From: Citrobacter freundii
Lineage (GTDB): Bacteria; Pseudomonadota; Gammaproteobacteria; Enterobacterales; Enterobacteriaceae
Assembly (NCBI RefSeq): GCF_029717145.1
Contig: NZ_CP099222.1
Coordinates: 2,790,001-2,854,000 of the forward strand
Length of the DNA: 64,000 nucleotides
Reading direction: 5' to 3'
The notes under the pieces are model-generated. The model made no database searches. It was not told the origin of the DNA and saw only the letters and a program-made list of their open reading frames with translations. The position numbers and the translations under genes are program-made. Positions 1 to 9,459 of this stretch are shown here, piece by piece (position 1 is the first letter of the stretch; every line of letters begins with the position of its first letter).

Positions 1-38
1 GTATAGACAGTGTGACCAGGCTCGCCATTTGCAAAAAC

Positions 39-68
39 AATCGCCAGCCGGTATAGCGGCTGGCGATT
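39..68 (-). terminator. araFGH operon terminator
   Basis: An 11-bp perfect inverted repeat (AATCGCCAGCC / GGCTGGCGATT, 8-nt loop) lies just past the araH stop. Read on the minus strand it is followed by a T-rich tract (TGTTTTTGC), the layout of an intrinsic terminator closing the arabinose transport operon. Confidence 0.85.
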
Positions 69-104
69 GGGAGGAGCTAAACTGAAAAGTTGGCCGTTAA
101 ATCA

Positions 105-1094
105 TCAAATAGTACGCTTCGCTTTTTGCTTGTAGCGGTCGAAGATCACCGCCGCCAGCAGGATTAGGCCACGGACAACGTACTGGGCGAACGGCGAAAT
201 GTTCAGCAGGTTCATCGCGTTTTCAACCGTCCCGAGGATCAGCACCCCGGCTACCACATATGAGATTTTTCCGATGCCACCTTTCAGCGAAACGCCCCCC
301 AGCACGCACGCTGAAATCACTATCAATTCATAGCCAATAGACGTCATTGGCTGACCGCTGGTCATACGCGATGCCAGGATAATCCCCGCAACGGCCGAGA
401 CCAGGCCGGAAAGAATGAAGATAATAATCTTCGTACGGACTACCGGAACACCTGCCAGACGCGCCGCTTCTTCATTACCGCCAATAGCCAGCGTGTTACG
501 ACCAAAGGTGGTTTTATTCAGCAGTAAGCCAAAAATAATGAAGCAGCCAACGGTTAACCAAATAGGCGCAGGCAGACCCAGCCAGTTCGCATAGCCGAGG
601 GCGAAGAAGCGCTCATCTTCGATTCCAACCGCTTTACCGTCAGAGATAATGTAGGCCAGACCGCGCACAATCTGCATGGTCGCCAGCGTGGTAATCAGCG
701 CGTTTATTTTTAAACGGGCAATCACGAAGCCGTTCACCAGGCCGCAAAGAACCCCCAGCAGCAACCCGGCGGCGACGCCTATCCACAGACTTTCGGTCAT
801 GTTGATGACCACCGCGGTGGTAACCCCGGCACAGGCAATTACAGACGCAACGGAGAGGTCAAAGTCGCCGGAGGCCAGGCAAAACAGCATCCCACACGCG
901 ACCATTCCCGACATGGAAACCGCCAGGCCCAGCCCCTTCATATTAATAAAGGAGGCAAAGTTCGGCACAAAGAGGGCGCACACCAGAAACAGCACGGCGA
1001 ACACCACCAGCATCCCGTACTGATCCCAAATTCTGCCAAGATTAAGCGCTGATTTGGTTGCGCCAGAACCCGATGTAGAAACGGAAGACATCAT
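105..1094 (-). CDS. araH: L-arabinose ABC transporter permease AraH
   Basis: This 329-residue inner-membrane permease of the BPD_transp_2 family forms the channel for high-affinity L-arabinose import with AraG and AraF. The sequence is a chain of hydrophobic helices starting around residue 25 and a GGNEEAARLAGV segment near residue 205, the permease loop that contacts the ATPase. Length and sequence match E. coli AraH. It is the last gene of araF-araG-araH, 11 nt after araG, and a terminator hairpin follows it. The N-terminal 20 residues are serine-rich and predicted cytoplasmic. The start is preceded by AAGGAG. Confidence 0.95.
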   Translation of the reverse strand: MMSSVSTSGSGATKSALNLGRIWDQYGMLVVFAVLFLVCALFVPNFASFINMKGLGLAVSMSGMVACGMLFCLASGDFDLSVASVIACAGVTTAVVINMTESLWIGVAAGLLLGVLCGLVNGFVIARLKINALITTLATMQIVRGLAYIISDGKAVGIEDERFFALGYANWLGLPAPIWLTVGCFIIFGLLLNKTTFGRNTLAIGGNEEAARLAGVPVVRTKIIIFILSGLVSAVAGIILASRMTSGQPMTSIGYELIVISACVLGGVSLKGGIGKISYVVAGVLILGTVENAMNLLNISPFAQYVVRGLILLAAVIFDRYKQKAKRTI

Positions 1095-1105
1095 ACTCTC
1101 CTTAT

Positions 1106-2620
1106 TCAGGCTACAGCCTGGCTGACTTTAGGCATAGCAAGGCTCAACGCCTGACGCTCATCCGCCTGTTCGTGGAGCAACACACCGGCAATTTCACCTT
1201 CTCTCATCACCACAATACGGTCGGCGACGCCAAGAACTTCCGGCAAGTCACTGGAGGCAAACAGCACGGCAACACCGCGCGCCGCCAGGGCATAAATAAC
1301 GTTATAAATTTCATGCTTCGCGCCCACATCGATGCCGCGCGTCGGTTCATCGAGCAAAATAACCTTCATATCTTCCGATAACCAGCGGCCGAGAATCGCC
1401 TTCTGCTGGTTACCGCCAGAGAGGTTCATGATCAGCTGCTCTGCTCCCGGCGTTTTAATATTGAGTGAGCGGATATGGTGGTCAGCGTTAGTCTCTTCCC
1501 AACCGTTGTTAATCAGGCATCCGCCCAGAACATGTTTACGTCGGGCGCTAATATTGATGTTGTTACGAACCGAATGGACCGGAATAATTCCTTCGGCTTT
1601 GCGGTCTTCCGGGCACAGCATCATGCCGGCCTCAATCGCGTGGCTGGGTTTACGGATATCAATCGGCTTTTCATCAATAAACACCTGACCTTCGGTGATT
1701 CGTGTTCCGCCAAACAGTCCTTTCATCAGTTCGCTACGCCCGGCCCCAACCAGACCAAACAGCCCAACGATTTCACCACTGCGCACCGATAAACTGATCG
1801 GCGTACGCACGCCTGGCGCTTTAACCTCATGCAAGCGCAGGCGTTCTGTGCCATACGGTCGAGATTTCCAGCCGTAGATATCGCCGAGGTCACGCCCCAC
1901 CATGGCCTGCACCAGCGCCTCGTGATCGACCTGCTGCATATCGGTAAATGTCTTAACGTACTGCCCATCTTTAAACACGGTAATCGCATCGCTGAGGGCG
2001 AAGATCTCTTCCATACGGTGCGAGACATACAGAATGATGCGCCCTTCGTTGCGCAGTTCGCGAATAACGCGGAACAGATTCTCTATCTCTCTGGCGGAAA
2101 GCGAGCTGGTCGGCTCGTCAAATGCGATGATTTTGGCGTTACGCGCCAGCGCTTTGGCAATTTCCACCATTTGCCACTGCCCAATGGAGAGATATTTCAA
2201 CGGCGTGGCCGGATCGATATCCATCCCCAAATGTTTTAGCTGTAAACCGGCTTCGTAGTTCAGCAGCGAGCGGTTCACAATCCCACCCTTGTGGGGCAGT
2301 TGGCCTAAGTAAATATTCTCGGCGACGGTCATTTCCGGCACCAGATGCAGCTCCTGGTAAATAATGGCGACACCGGCGTTCAGCGCGGTGGTGGTGTCCG
2401 CAAACGAAACCTCCTCGCCGCGGATCACCAAAGAACCCGTCGTTGGCGCATAGTTACCGCTGAGAATTTTTAATAATGTTGATTTCCCGGCGCCATTTTC
2501 ACCCATCAGTGCATGCACCTGACCGGCATAGCAGTCAAAGCTAATATCCGTTAGCGCCTTAACGCCAGGGAAGGTTTTGCCAATGCCGCGAAATGAGAGA
2601 TACGGGGTAGACTGTTGCAT
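1106..2620 (-). CDS. araG: L-arabinose ABC transporter ATPase AraG
   Basis: This 504-residue fused ATPase energises L-arabinose uptake. It has two tandem ABC domains. The first contains Walker [10 protein letters not shown] near residue 40 and a LSIGQ signature near residue 145. The second has the degenerate P-loop GLVGAGRSE near residue 290, usual for sugar ATPases of this class, and an LSGGNQQ signature near residue 400. It lies between araF and araH in the same operon. A REP-containing gap of about 110 bp separates it from araF, which is expected to lower araGH expression relative to the binding protein. Confidence 0.96.
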   Translation of the reverse strand: MQQSTPYLSFRGIGKTFPGVKALTDISFDCYAGQVHALMGENGAGKSTLLKILSGNYAPTTGSLVIRGEEVSFADTTTALNAGVAIIYQELHLVPEMTVAENIYLGQLPHKGGIVNRSLLNYEAGLQLKHLGMDIDPATPLKYLSIGQWQMVEIAKALARNAKIIAFDEPTSSLSAREIENLFRVIRELRNEGRIILYVSHRMEEIFALSDAITVFKDGQYVKTFTDMQQVDHEALVQAMVGRDLGDIYGWKSRPYGTERLRLHEVKAPGVRTPISLSVRSGEIVGLFGLVGAGRSELMKGLFGGTRITEGQVFIDEKPIDIRKPSHAIEAGMMLCPEDRKAEGIIPVHSVRNNINISARRKHVLGGCLINNGWEETNADHHIRSLNIKTPGAEQLIMNLSGGNQQKAILGRWLSEDMKVILLDEPTRGIDVGAKHEIYNVIYALAARGVAVLFASSDLPEVLGVADRIVVMREGEIAGVLLHEQADERQALSLAMPKVSQAVA

Positions 2621-2641
2621 AACGTCTCCGTGAATCTAATC

Positions 2642-2730
2642 TGTTGCCGGATAGCGGCGTTGCCTTATCCGGCCTACTGAGGGCGTAATGTGTTGGCCGG
2701 ATAAGAGACATTTTGTCTTATCCGGCATGA
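2642..2730. repeat. Two REP/BIME palindromes between araF and araG
   Basis: Two copies of the enterobacterial REP motif sit back to back. One imperfect palindrome begins GCCGGATAGCGGCGTTG (2646 to about 2677). The second (2696-2726) has 11-bp arms GCCGGATAAGA / TCTTATCCGGC. Such elements between a binding-protein gene and its membrane-component genes commonly stabilise the upstream mRNA, here araF. Confidence 0.85.
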
Positions 2731-2734
2731 CGTA

Positions 2735-3724
2735 TTACTTGCCACCTAACCCTTTTTTCGCCAGCTCTTCTTTGAAGTTATCGCGGGTGATCAGCACCAC
2801 ATCTGTCACTTCAGTAAATGCCGGCGGCTCTGCCCCTTTGGTCACCCAGTTGTAAAGCATTTCACTGGATTTATAGCCGTGTACGTCCGGGCTTGGCAGC
2901 AGTGAGCCGTAGAAGCCGGTCGCTTCACCTTTAGACAGTTCGCTAATCGCATCGACGCCGTTGATGCCGATACCAATCACGTTTGGTGCTTTAAAGCCCT
3001 GCCCTTCGGTCGCACGCACGCCACCCAGCACGGTGTTGTCATTCATGCCGACAATCAACCAGTGTTTAACTTCAGGATGCTGAACCAGCATGGAGTTCGC
3101 GGCGTCGAATGCGCCGGGGATATCGTTAGATTTGGTCGGAACCTGATAGATCTGTTTTTCCGGGAAGCCAGCCGCTTTGAGCGCGTCCATTGAACCGGAC
3201 GTACGACGACGCGCGGTATCAAGTTCGTTGGCGGTTATCGCCATCACGGCAGAAGATTTCACATCCCAGCCGCGTTTTTGCATTTCTTTGTACAATTCCT
3301 CGCCCTGACGCTCACCAATTTTAGTGGCCGCCATCATCACCAGCGGCACGGTGTCCATCGGCTTACCTTTGGCGTTGGCAAACTGGTCATCGACAGCGAT
3401 CACTTTCATGTCATAGCCACGCGCCTTTGCCATGATCGCAGGCCCGAGCTTGGGATCCGGCGTACAAATAACAAAGCCTTTTGCGCCACTTGCCGCAAGG
3501 CTGTCGATGGCATTCAGGGTTTTCTCACCATCCGGGACGGCAATCTTAATCACTTCAAAACCAAGGTCTTTACCGGCTTTATCCGCAAATTTCCATTCAG
3601 TCTGGAACCAGGGTTCTTCCGGCTGCTTGACCAGGAAACCGAGCTTCATGGATTCAGCGATAGCGGATTGTGACATAACGGCAGCCAAACCGATGGCCGC
3701 CAGCGCTTTAGTGAATTTGTGCAT
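2735..3724 (-). CDS. araF: L-arabinose-binding periplasmic protein AraF
   Basis: This 329-residue periplasmic binding protein captures L-arabinose for AraGH. A Sec signal peptide spans residues 1-23 (KFTK, hydrophobic core, cleavage after AIA), and the mature part (ESMKLGFLVKQPEEPWF) is the periplasmic-binding-protein type I fold of E. coli AraF. The start is preceded by GGAG six bases upstream. It is the first gene of araFGH. The upstream region carries an AraC-type half-site. Confidence 0.96.
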   Translation of the reverse strand: MHKFTKALAAIGLAAVMSQSAIAESMKLGFLVKQPEEPWFQTEWKFADKAGKDLGFEVIKIAVPDGEKTLNAIDSLAASGAKGFVICTPDPKLGPAIMAKARGYDMKVIAVDDQFANAKGKPMDTVPLVMMAATKIGERQGEELYKEMQKRGWDVKSSAVMAITANELDTARRRTSGSMDALKAAGFPEKQIYQVPTKSNDIPGAFDAANSMLVQHPEVKHWLIVGMNDNTVLGGVRATEGQGFKAPNVIGIGINGVDAISELSKGEATGFYGSLLPSPDVHGYKSSEMLYNWVTKGAEPPAFTEVTDVVLITRDNFKEELAKKGLGGK

Positions 3725-4040
3725 GGTTAACTCCAGCTTTAACGTTCTTTTATGTAGGGTAAAATCAGACGATTTTTTGTAATTCGGACGTAAAACAAGG
3801 CATTACCTTTTATTGATAAGATCAATGCCAGTGCTGAGAGTAGTTGTAGCGGGAAATTGATTCTCCATAAGAGAGCGGCATCACACCACAGAATTACAGT
3901 AATTGCGTACATAAATTCAGTGGGAAATGACATAAAAAAACGCGGTTTTTTTGGTGGGAAAAATGAGGCGTAGCAGATTAATCCATAACGTCAGTCAGTG
4001 AATCCTTGTTCCCGAATGCACACATTCGGGAACACAATGA
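3725..4040. promoter_or_regulatory. araF promoter region with AraC-type half-site
   Basis: This 316-bp gap has no credible gene; a 64-codon frame in it is low-complexity and lacks homology I recognise. It holds the araF promoter. The 17-mer TAGCAGATTAATCCATA at 3971-3987 closely matches the araI1 half-site consensus (TAGC-N7-TCCATA). A weaker relative ending CTCCATA lies at 3853-3869. A perfect 11-bp hairpin (GTTCCCGAATG / CATTCGGGAAC) at 4008-4033 may end the neighbouring PfpI gene, but it lacks a T-tract. Confidence 0.6.
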
Positions 4041-4598
4041 TTACCAGGGGTAATAAATATGTTCGGCATGGTCGCGAACAGGGGCATCATCTTCCAGCAG
4101 ACGAGCAGAAACGGCAAAAGCAAAATCAAAAATATGACCTAAGCCTTTGCCGCTGATCAGATTGCCATCTTCGACTACCGGCGCGTCGATGTATTCACCC
4201 TCCGTGACGTTTTGCCACAAATCCCCTGAGCACACGTAGCGACGGCCCTTCAGCAGGCCGTTGCCTCCCAGAACCCGGGCGGCGGCCGAGCACACCGGAC
4301 AAATCAGTTTTCCGGCGGCATCATGACGCGCAATAAACTGGACAACCGCATCGCTGGCGGCAAGATTCACGCTGCCCTGCGGCCCACCGGGTAACACGAC
4401 GGCGTCATACATCGTCTCCAGGCGGGCAGCCAGGGTGCTGTCAGTGACCATCGGAATATCGTGATAGCTCACTACCGCACGGGACTCGGCGCAGGCCAGC
4501 GTCTCAACGTCAATATGCAGACGGCGAAGAATATCGATGGTGACAATGGCTTCAGCCTCTTCAAAACCGGGTGCCAGCAGCACCGCGACCTTTTTCAT
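4041..4598 (-). CDS. DJ-1/PfpI family protein
   Basis: This 185-residue protein belongs to the DJ-1/ThiJ/PfpI superfamily. It has the N-terminal MKKVAVLLAPGFEEAEA strand and acid (Glu14/15), and a nucleophile elbow around Cys103 (PVCSAA), equivalent to Cys106 of DJ-1/YajL. Family members act as glyoxalase/deglycase-type or chaperone-like stress proteins; the substrate here cannot be told from sequence. It is not part of the K-12 araF-ftnB interval, so it is lineage-specific. It is monocistronic, tail-to-head with araF, and preceded by GAGGAGTTAAGT. Confidence 0.85.
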   Translation of the reverse strand: MKKVAVLLAPGFEEAEAIVTIDILRRLHIDVETLACAESRAVVSYHDIPMVTDSTLAARLETMYDAVVLPGGPQGSVNLAASDAVVQFIARHDAAGKLICPVCSAAARVLGGNGLLKGRRYVCSGDLWQNVTEGEYIDAPVVEDGNLISGKGLGHIFDFAFAVSARLLEDDAPVRDHAEHIYYPW

Positions 4599-5099
4599 AC
4601 TTAACTCCTCGATTTATCCACATCAATCAAACCATAAATGTCGAATTATTAATGTCATTTGATTAATGCAATTCAGTAAAATTGATCAGGCGCAAAAAAA
4701 ACGTCAAATATTGAGAACTCGCACCGAGGATACCTTGTCGGAAAATTTGATTTTGTGATATGAAACGCCATTTCATTATCTTTATTTAACTTTAACAACT
4801 TTAAAATCAGTTCGTTACATTCACTCCCGCTATACATCAAAATATTAAGAGCAAGAATATTCTTATAACAATATGTAAAAAAACATAAATACGAAGATTT
4901 AAGGATTTTCTTATGCGTGAGCAGGCGCTATGCTTATTTTCGATCGGCATAGAATTGCCTCAGTGATCATATAAAGGACCGGCAGAACGGATTTATTCTG
5001 CTAACAGTATTACGTGTACGTAGATGTAAAGTGCAACGGCAGCCCGTTGTACTGACGTGAGTAACGTACATTTTCCTTTCTGGAAATAAGGATATTGAT
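4599..5099. promoter_or_regulatory. AT-rich regulatory gap upstream of ftnB
   Basis: This 501-bp AT-rich gap separates divergent genes. I see no conserved gene. A 9-bp stem with a CAGC tetraloop (GTGCAACGG at 5031-5039 with CCGTTGTAC at 5044-5052) sits about 50 nt before the ftnB start and is flanked by the complementary hexamers GTACGT (5016) and ACGTAC (5064). The ftnB ribosome site is AAGGAT, just before 5100. Confidence 0.5.
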
Positions 5100-5603
5100 A
5101 TGGCTGCAGTTGGAATTGTTCACAAACTCAACACCCAAATGAATCTTGAGTTTTATGCTTCAAACCTCTACCTTCACCTTAGTGAATGGTGCTACGAGCA
5201 CAGTCTGACCGGCACCGCAACGTTTCTGCGTACGCAGGCACAGAGCAACGTCACGCAAATGATGCGCGTGTTTAATTTTATGAAAAGCGCGGGTGCCAAC
5301 CCCATTGTCAAAGCCATCGACGTGCCAGGCGATGAGTTGACATCTCTTGAAGACTTATTTCAAAAAACGCTGGATGAATATCAACAGCGAGCCAACACAC
5401 TGTCACGCTTAACAAATGAAGCAGAAGCATTGAACGATGTGCCAACCGTTGATTTTCTTCACGATCTGGAAAAAGAGCAGCAGCAGGATGGTGTGCTGTT
5501 GCAAACGATTCTTGATGAGGTTCGTAGCGCCAAACGCGCCGGACTGTGTATGGCGCAAACGGATAAGCATCTGCTAAACGTCGTTAACCACCAGCATCAC
5601 TGA
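5100..5603 (+). CDS. ftnB: Ferritin-like protein FtnB
   Basis: This 167-residue four-helix ferritin-like protein corresponds to E. coli FtnB (YecI). Glu17 of the ferroxidase centre is present (NLEFYAS), but the helix-B Glu50/His53 pair is replaced (QSNVTQMM in place of EEMTHMQ). The classical dinuclear iron site is therefore incomplete, as is known for FtnB. In Salmonella FtnB supports repair of iron-sulfur enzymes; that role is inferred here. The C-terminus is His-rich (NHQHH). Confidence 0.93.
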   Translation: MAAVGIVHKLNTQMNLEFYASNLYLHLSEWCYEHSLTGTATFLRTQAQSNVTQMMRVFNFMKSAGANPIVKAIDVPGDELTSLEDLFQKTLDEYQQRANTLSRLTNEAEALNDVPTVDFLHDLEKEQQQDGVLLQTILDEVRSAKRAGLCMAQTDKHLLNVVNHQHH

Positions 5604-5683
5604 TACTCGGCACTACCCTGTCAGCGCCTCTGTATCCAAGAGGCGCAAAAAAACCTTTCTAAAACCTGAAACAACGGTTTATT

Positions 5684-5935
5684 TTAGTGAGACTCACTTT
5701 GCGGCGTGAACTTCAGTTCGATCAACGCAACGGCTTTTTGAATAGCGCGCATCGTAACCGGATCGCCACCTGCGGGATGACTGGAAAAATCGATGCTTTT
5801 CAGCTGGCTGGACATTTTTTCCCGTACTTCGACCGGGGCAATGACATCAATAACATCCAGAATTTGCTTAATAACCAGCTGGCAGGCAACAACGTCCGAG
5901 AGCAGTTCCTGATCGGCATTCAGTGTTTGGGACAT
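5684..5935 (-). CDS. yecJ: DUF2766 family protein YecJ
   Basis: This 83-residue soluble protein is nearly identical to E. coli YecJ as I recall it: [14 protein letters not shown] at the start, then [12 protein letters not shown] and a FTPQSESH end. No function is known. It is convergent with ftnB, with about 80 bp between stops that include an 8-bp GCGCCTCT/AGAGGCGC hairpin at 5624-5646. The start is preceded by AAGGAG. Confidence 0.9.
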   Translation of the reverse strand: MSQTLNADQELLSDVVACQLVIKQILDVIDVIAPVEVREKMSSQLKSIDFSSHPAGGDPVTMRAIQKAVALIELKFTPQSESH

Positions 5936-6062
5936 AATGAGCTCCTTATAGAAAGGTTGTCATAGTACCCATTCAGGGTGCGAAACGATAGCAGTGCGGA
6001 GAGTACAGCTGCACTGAAAATAAAAAGATCCCGTGAATTTCATTTGAGATGGCAAGCACAAC

Positions 6063-7484
6063 ATGAGTAACGATGTAGCGGTTGAGAATAAACGTGGCCT
6101 CTCCCCGGCGGCCTTGCTCGTTGCCGGGGCTTTTTTTATGGAGTTTATCGATGGCACGGTCATCGCCACCGCCCTACCCGATATGGCAAAAAGCTTTGGC
6201 GTTGAGGCGGTCGATCTCAACATTGGCATCAGCGCTTATCTGATCACCCTGGCGGTTCTGATCCCTGCCAGCGGCTGGATTGCCGATCGCTTCGGCGCGC
6301 GTAAGGTATTTAGTCTGGCGCTGACCATCTTTACCCTCGCCTCAGTGCTGTGCGGGTTATCTACCAGCCTCGAAAGCTTTGTAGCGATGCGTATCCTACA
6401 GGGAGTGGGCGGTGCACTGATGGTGCCGGTTGGTCGCCTCGCGGTGCTGCGCACCACGCCAAAGCACCAGTTAATCACTGCCATTGCCACCCTGACCTGG
6501 CCGGCATTAGTCGCCCCTATCATCGGTCCCCCTCTTGGCGGGTTTATCACCAGCTATGCCAACTGGCGCTGGATCTTCTTTATTAATGTCCCGTTGGGAT
6601 TACTGGCGATAGCCCTGGCGTTACGCTTCATCCCCGATATCCATGATGATGAACGCCGCCCCTTCGACATCCCCGGCTTTATTGCCACCTCGGTTGCCAT
6701 GGTTAGTCTGGTGTATGCCATGGAGTTATTGGGCGCACAACAGCCTCAAGGCTGGCTAACTGCTGGCCTACTTACGCTTGGGGTCGTCACCTTTTTGTTC
6801 GCTTTGCGCCATTTTCGCCATGCTGCCTGGCCGATGATTCGTCTCGATGCCCTACAGGTCCCGACATTTCGCGTCACAATGTACGGCGGGTCGCTGTTTC
6901 GTGCGTCTATCAGTGCGGTACCCTTTTTGCTGCCGTTGATGTTTCAGGTCGGCTTTGGCATGAACGCCTTTCATGCCGGCTCATTAGTGCTGGCGGTGTT
7001 TGTCGGCAATCTGACGATCAAACCTGCAACCACGCCGTTGATTCGCTGGCTGGGCTTTAAAAAGCTGCTGTTGATTAACGGTGCGCTGAACGTACTGGCG
7101 CTACTGGCCTGCGCGTTGATTACCCCGCAAACGCCAGTGTGGGTGATTTTACTGGTGCTGTATCTGGGCGGCGTGTTCCGCTCGATCCAGTTTACCGGTG
7201 TCAGCACGCTGGCCTTCGCTGATGTTCCCGCTTCGCAGATGAGCTACGCCAATACGCTGTTCAGCACGGCCACGCAATTAGCGGTAGGGTTAGGGATTTC
7301 GCTGGCGGCAATTGGCATCAGAATGGGTGATGAAGTCAGCAAGTGGCTGGCGCTGAGCCATGTGCCCGGCATTAGCTTCCGTCTGGCCTTTGTGGTAATT
7401 GCTATTATTTGCCTGATCGGCATGGTGGATACGTTGCGGCTCACTCGCGACGCAGGCTGTGCGGTGTCAAACAAGAACCGATAA
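6063..7484 (+). CDS. MFS transporter, DHA2 (EmrB/QacA-like) family
   Basis: This 473-residue membrane protein of the major facilitator superfamily resembles drug:H+ antiporters of the 14-helix type. It has the motif-A loop GWIADRFGARK near residue 75, the early acid in EFIDGTV near residue 28, and a motif-C-like GPPLGGFI near residue 160. It is probably an exporter of toxic small molecules, but the substrate cannot be deduced and no membrane-fusion partner is adjacent. K-12 lacks a gene here; Salmonella, as I recall, carries a related one. It converges on the RpiB-like gene. Confidence 0.85.
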   Translation: MSNDVAVENKRGLSPAALLVAGAFFMEFIDGTVIATALPDMAKSFGVEAVDLNIGISAYLITLAVLIPASGWIADRFGARKVFSLALTIFTLASVLCGLSTSLESFVAMRILQGVGGALMVPVGRLAVLRTTPKHQLITAIATLTWPALVAPIIGPPLGGFITSYANWRWIFFINVPLGLLAIALALRFIPDIHDDERRPFDIPGFIATSVAMVSLVYAMELLGAQQPQGWLTAGLLTLGVVTFLFALRHFRHAAWPMIRLDALQVPTFRVTMYGGSLFRASISAVPFLLPLMFQVGFGMNAFHAGSLVLAVFVGNLTIKPATTPLIRWLGFKKLLLINGALNVLALLACALITPQTPVWVILLVLYLGGVFRSIQFTGVSTLAFADVPASQMSYANTLFSTATQLAVGLGISLAAIGIRMGDEVSKWLALSHVPGISFRLAFVVIAIICLIGMVDTLRLTRDAGCAVSNKNR

Positions 7485-7486
7485 GC

Positions 7487-7509
7487 CCGGACAGCGTGCG
7501 CCGCCGGGC
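7487..7509. repeat. GC-rich inverted repeat between convergent genes
   Basis: GCCCGG and CCGGGC arms lie in the 34-bp gap between the convergent MFS and RpiB-like stops. There is no flanking T-tract, so it may be a REP-like element or a weak bidirectional terminator. Confidence 0.5.
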
Positions 7510-7518
7510 AAACAGCAT

Positions 7519-8157
7519 TTAGCCAATGATTTCACGGACAAACGCTTCAATCGCTTTGTCCTGGCAGTTTTCAAAGAAGCACTGCTGGAAACGCGGGCCG
7601 GATACAGCCGTTTTCACCAATTCAGGATCGATAGCGCGCAGAGTATCAAGATAGTTTTCTTTGACGACCGCCGCTTTAACCTGATTCAGAATACCGGCGT
7701 TACGCACCTGTGGCTCTTTACGCTCCGGCGGATAACCCTCGCCGTTACGCCCCGTGAAGGCTTTTTCGAACATATAGCGTACGTTCAGCTCGGCGCCCCA
7801 ACCGAAACCTTTCGCAAACGCCAGAGAGAGCGCATTACCGTTGTTGATTTGTGCGAACAGGAACGCATCTGCCGGGTCGAGGCAATAGCCGCACACGACG
7901 CCCGGATGGATATTCAGCGACATCATGGCGCCCTGACCCGTACCGCAACCGGTGACGACAAAATCGACAGCTTTAGAATTGAGCAGAATGCTGGCCATAA
8001 TGCCAAGATGAATATAGGTCAGATGATGGTCATTTTCATCGCTCATCCCAACGTTAAACACCGGGAAACCTTTCTCATCAGCAACGGCTTTAAGCTCGTT
8101 ATGAATGATCGCGTTTTTGCTTGCCTGGCTGTTTTCCATCATCAATGCAATTTTCAT
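7519..8157 (-). CDS. RpiB/LacA/LacB-family sugar-phosphate isomerase
   Basis: The start at 8157 was chosen because AGGAG lies nine bases upstream; an in-frame ATG 45 nt earlier has no such signal. The 212-residue product has the RpiB/LacAB core: MKIALMMENSQASKN at the N-terminus, the phosphate/ring-opening loop VTGCGTGQGAM near residue 70 with the Cys-Gly-Thr-Gly signature, and GNALSLAF near residue 110. It is about 60 residues longer than E. coli RpiB, with a C-terminal extension rich in Glu and Lys. This long subfamily probably isomerises a phosphorylated sugar; the substrate is unknown. Confidence 0.85.
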   Translation of the reverse strand: MKIALMMENSQASKNAIIHNELKAVADEKGFPVFNVGMSDENDHHLTYIHLGIMASILLNSKAVDFVVTGCGTGQGAMMSLNIHPGVVCGYCLDPADAFLFAQINNGNALSLAFAKGFGWGAELNVRYMFEKAFTGRNGEGYPPERKEPQVRNAGILNQVKAAVVKENYLDTLRAIDPELVKTAVSGPRFQQCFFENCQDKAIEAFVREIIG

Positions 8158-8426
8158 TGTGTCTTCTCCTGAATACGTCGCGGGGGTTCCGCCATGAGTC
8201 ATAACATTCAGGCCACATTACTATTTTGCAAACTCACTTTCAAATTTAATGAAATTTAGTTTTAAAAAGTAATGATGTGCTCACATTTTTCCTTTGAAAC
8301 AACCGATTTGCCTCATGCCGAAGACGCCGTTGTGATTACTTGCAGGTGATCGTTAAGTTATTCAGGCCATTGTCAGGCCGCAGTGTATGCAAGGATAGCC
8401 TATCACCGAACTTTCAGAGCGATATC
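8158..8426. promoter_or_regulatory. Divergent promoter gap upstream of yecR
   Basis: This 269-bp gap lies between the RpiB-like gene and yecR. yecR is a flagellar-regulon gene in E. coli, but I cannot pick a convincing sigma-28 promoter here by eye. The yecR start is preceded by GAGCGATATC, a weak ribosome site. Confidence 0.4.
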
Positions 8427-8762
8427 ATGAAGACCCTAATCCTAACCCTATTGCCGCTCGTGCTGACGGGATGCACTATCACTAAACAGGCACAGGTCAG
8501 CGAAGCCAGCCCTATCACCGGTGTAGTGCGCTTGACTTACAACCAGGCCATGCTGCAGACGGCTCGTACCGACGATTATGTTGCCCAGGGTACGGCGACA
8601 AAGGAATGTCAGCGGATGGGATACGCCAGCGCGGTGGCGTTTGGCCAACCGGTTGCCACCTGCAGCGTTTATGCCGGTTCCTTGTGCATGAATACCACCA
8701 TCACGCTCGCCTGGCAGTGCCACGGCGTCGCCGTCCCACAATCCCCCTCTTTTAATTACTAA
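8427..8762 (+). CDS. yecR: YecR-family lipoprotein
   Basis: The product is a 111-residue lipoprotein. The signal is MKTLILTLLPLVLTGC with lipobox LTGC, so acylation is expected at Cys16. An upstream in-frame ATG at 8340 would bury the signal and is rejected. Four further cysteines follow, typical of an exported protein with disulfides. Position between ftnB and ftnA matches YecR, which belongs to the FlhDC regulon in E. coli. Molecular function is unknown. Confidence 0.87.
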   Translation: MKTLILTLLPLVLTGCTITKQAQVSEASPITGVVRLTYNQAMLQTARTDDYVAQGTATKECQRMGYASAVAFGQPVATCSVYAGSLCMNTTITLAWQCHGVAVPQSPSFNY

Positions 8763-8955
8763 TATGCAGACCAGCATATTGCTGCTGGTCTTTTATTACG
8801 CCGGGTTTATTTTTACGATCTAATATCGTTAATGCGTTTTATTCCCATTCGCATTTTTAATAATTAAAATTATTATTTTACCTTTTGCAAATAAATAAAT
8901 AACAAATTATAGTGATGCCACATCAATATATAATTACCGTTCGTGGAGCAGAACC

Positions 8956-9453
8956 ATGCTGAAAACAGAAATGATCGACCAACTGAATGAGCAAATGAAT
9001 CTTGAATTATATTCATCTCTGCTCTACCAACAGATGAGTGCGTGGTGCAGCTATCACAGCTTTGAAGGCGCCGCCGCGTTCCTGCGTCGCCATGCACAGG
9101 AAGAGATGACGCATATGCAGCGTCTGTTTGACTACCTGACCGACACCGGCAGCTTGCCGTGCATTAATACCGTGCCATCACCGTTTGCTGAATACGCGTC
9201 ACTGGATGAACTGTTCCGCGTTACCTATGAACACGAACAGCTGATCACCCAGAAAATTAATGAACTGGCGCATGCGGCAATGACCCATCAGGATTATCCG
9301 ACCTTTAATTTCCTGCAATGGTATGTTGCCGAGCAGCACGAAGAAGAGAAATTATTTAAATCGGTTATTGATAAATTAACGCTGGCAGGCAAAAGCGGTG
9401 AAGGTCTTTATTTCATCGACAGAGAACTGGCCACGCTTGATACACAGAATTAA
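8956..9453 (+). CDS. ftnA: Bacterial non-heme ferritin FtnA
   Basis: This 165-residue ferritin subunit oxidises and stores iron in a 24-mer shell. Ferroxidase residues are intact: Glu17 (NLELYSS), Glu50 and His53 (EEMTHMQ), Glu94 (YEHEQ), and the AEQHEEE segment near residue 127 with Gln127/Glu130. This contrasts with FtnB in the same window. The upstream gap is very AT-rich, which fits the H-NS repression and Fur relief known for E. coli ftnA; I did not score Fur boxes. Confidence 0.96.
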   Translation: MLKTEMIDQLNEQMNLELYSSLLYQQMSAWCSYHSFEGAAAFLRRHAQEEMTHMQRLFDYLTDTGSLPCINTVPSPFAEYASLDELFRVTYEHEQLITQKINELAHAAMTHQDYPTFNFLQWYVAEQHEEEKLFKSVIDKLTLAGKSGEGLYFIDRELATLDTQN

Positions 9454-9459
9454 TTCTGT

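Noticed and set aside
2642..2730. Possible CRISPR-like repeats
   Set aside because: These are two REP palindromes; there is no regular spacer pattern here or elsewhere in the window.
3739..3933. 64-codon frame upstream of araF
   Set aside because: It occupies the araF promoter region and has no homologue or ribosome site I can support.
5624..5646. Terminator after ftnB
   Set aside because: The hairpin is followed by an A-run, not a T-run, in the direction of ftnB, and has no T-tract after it for yecJ either.
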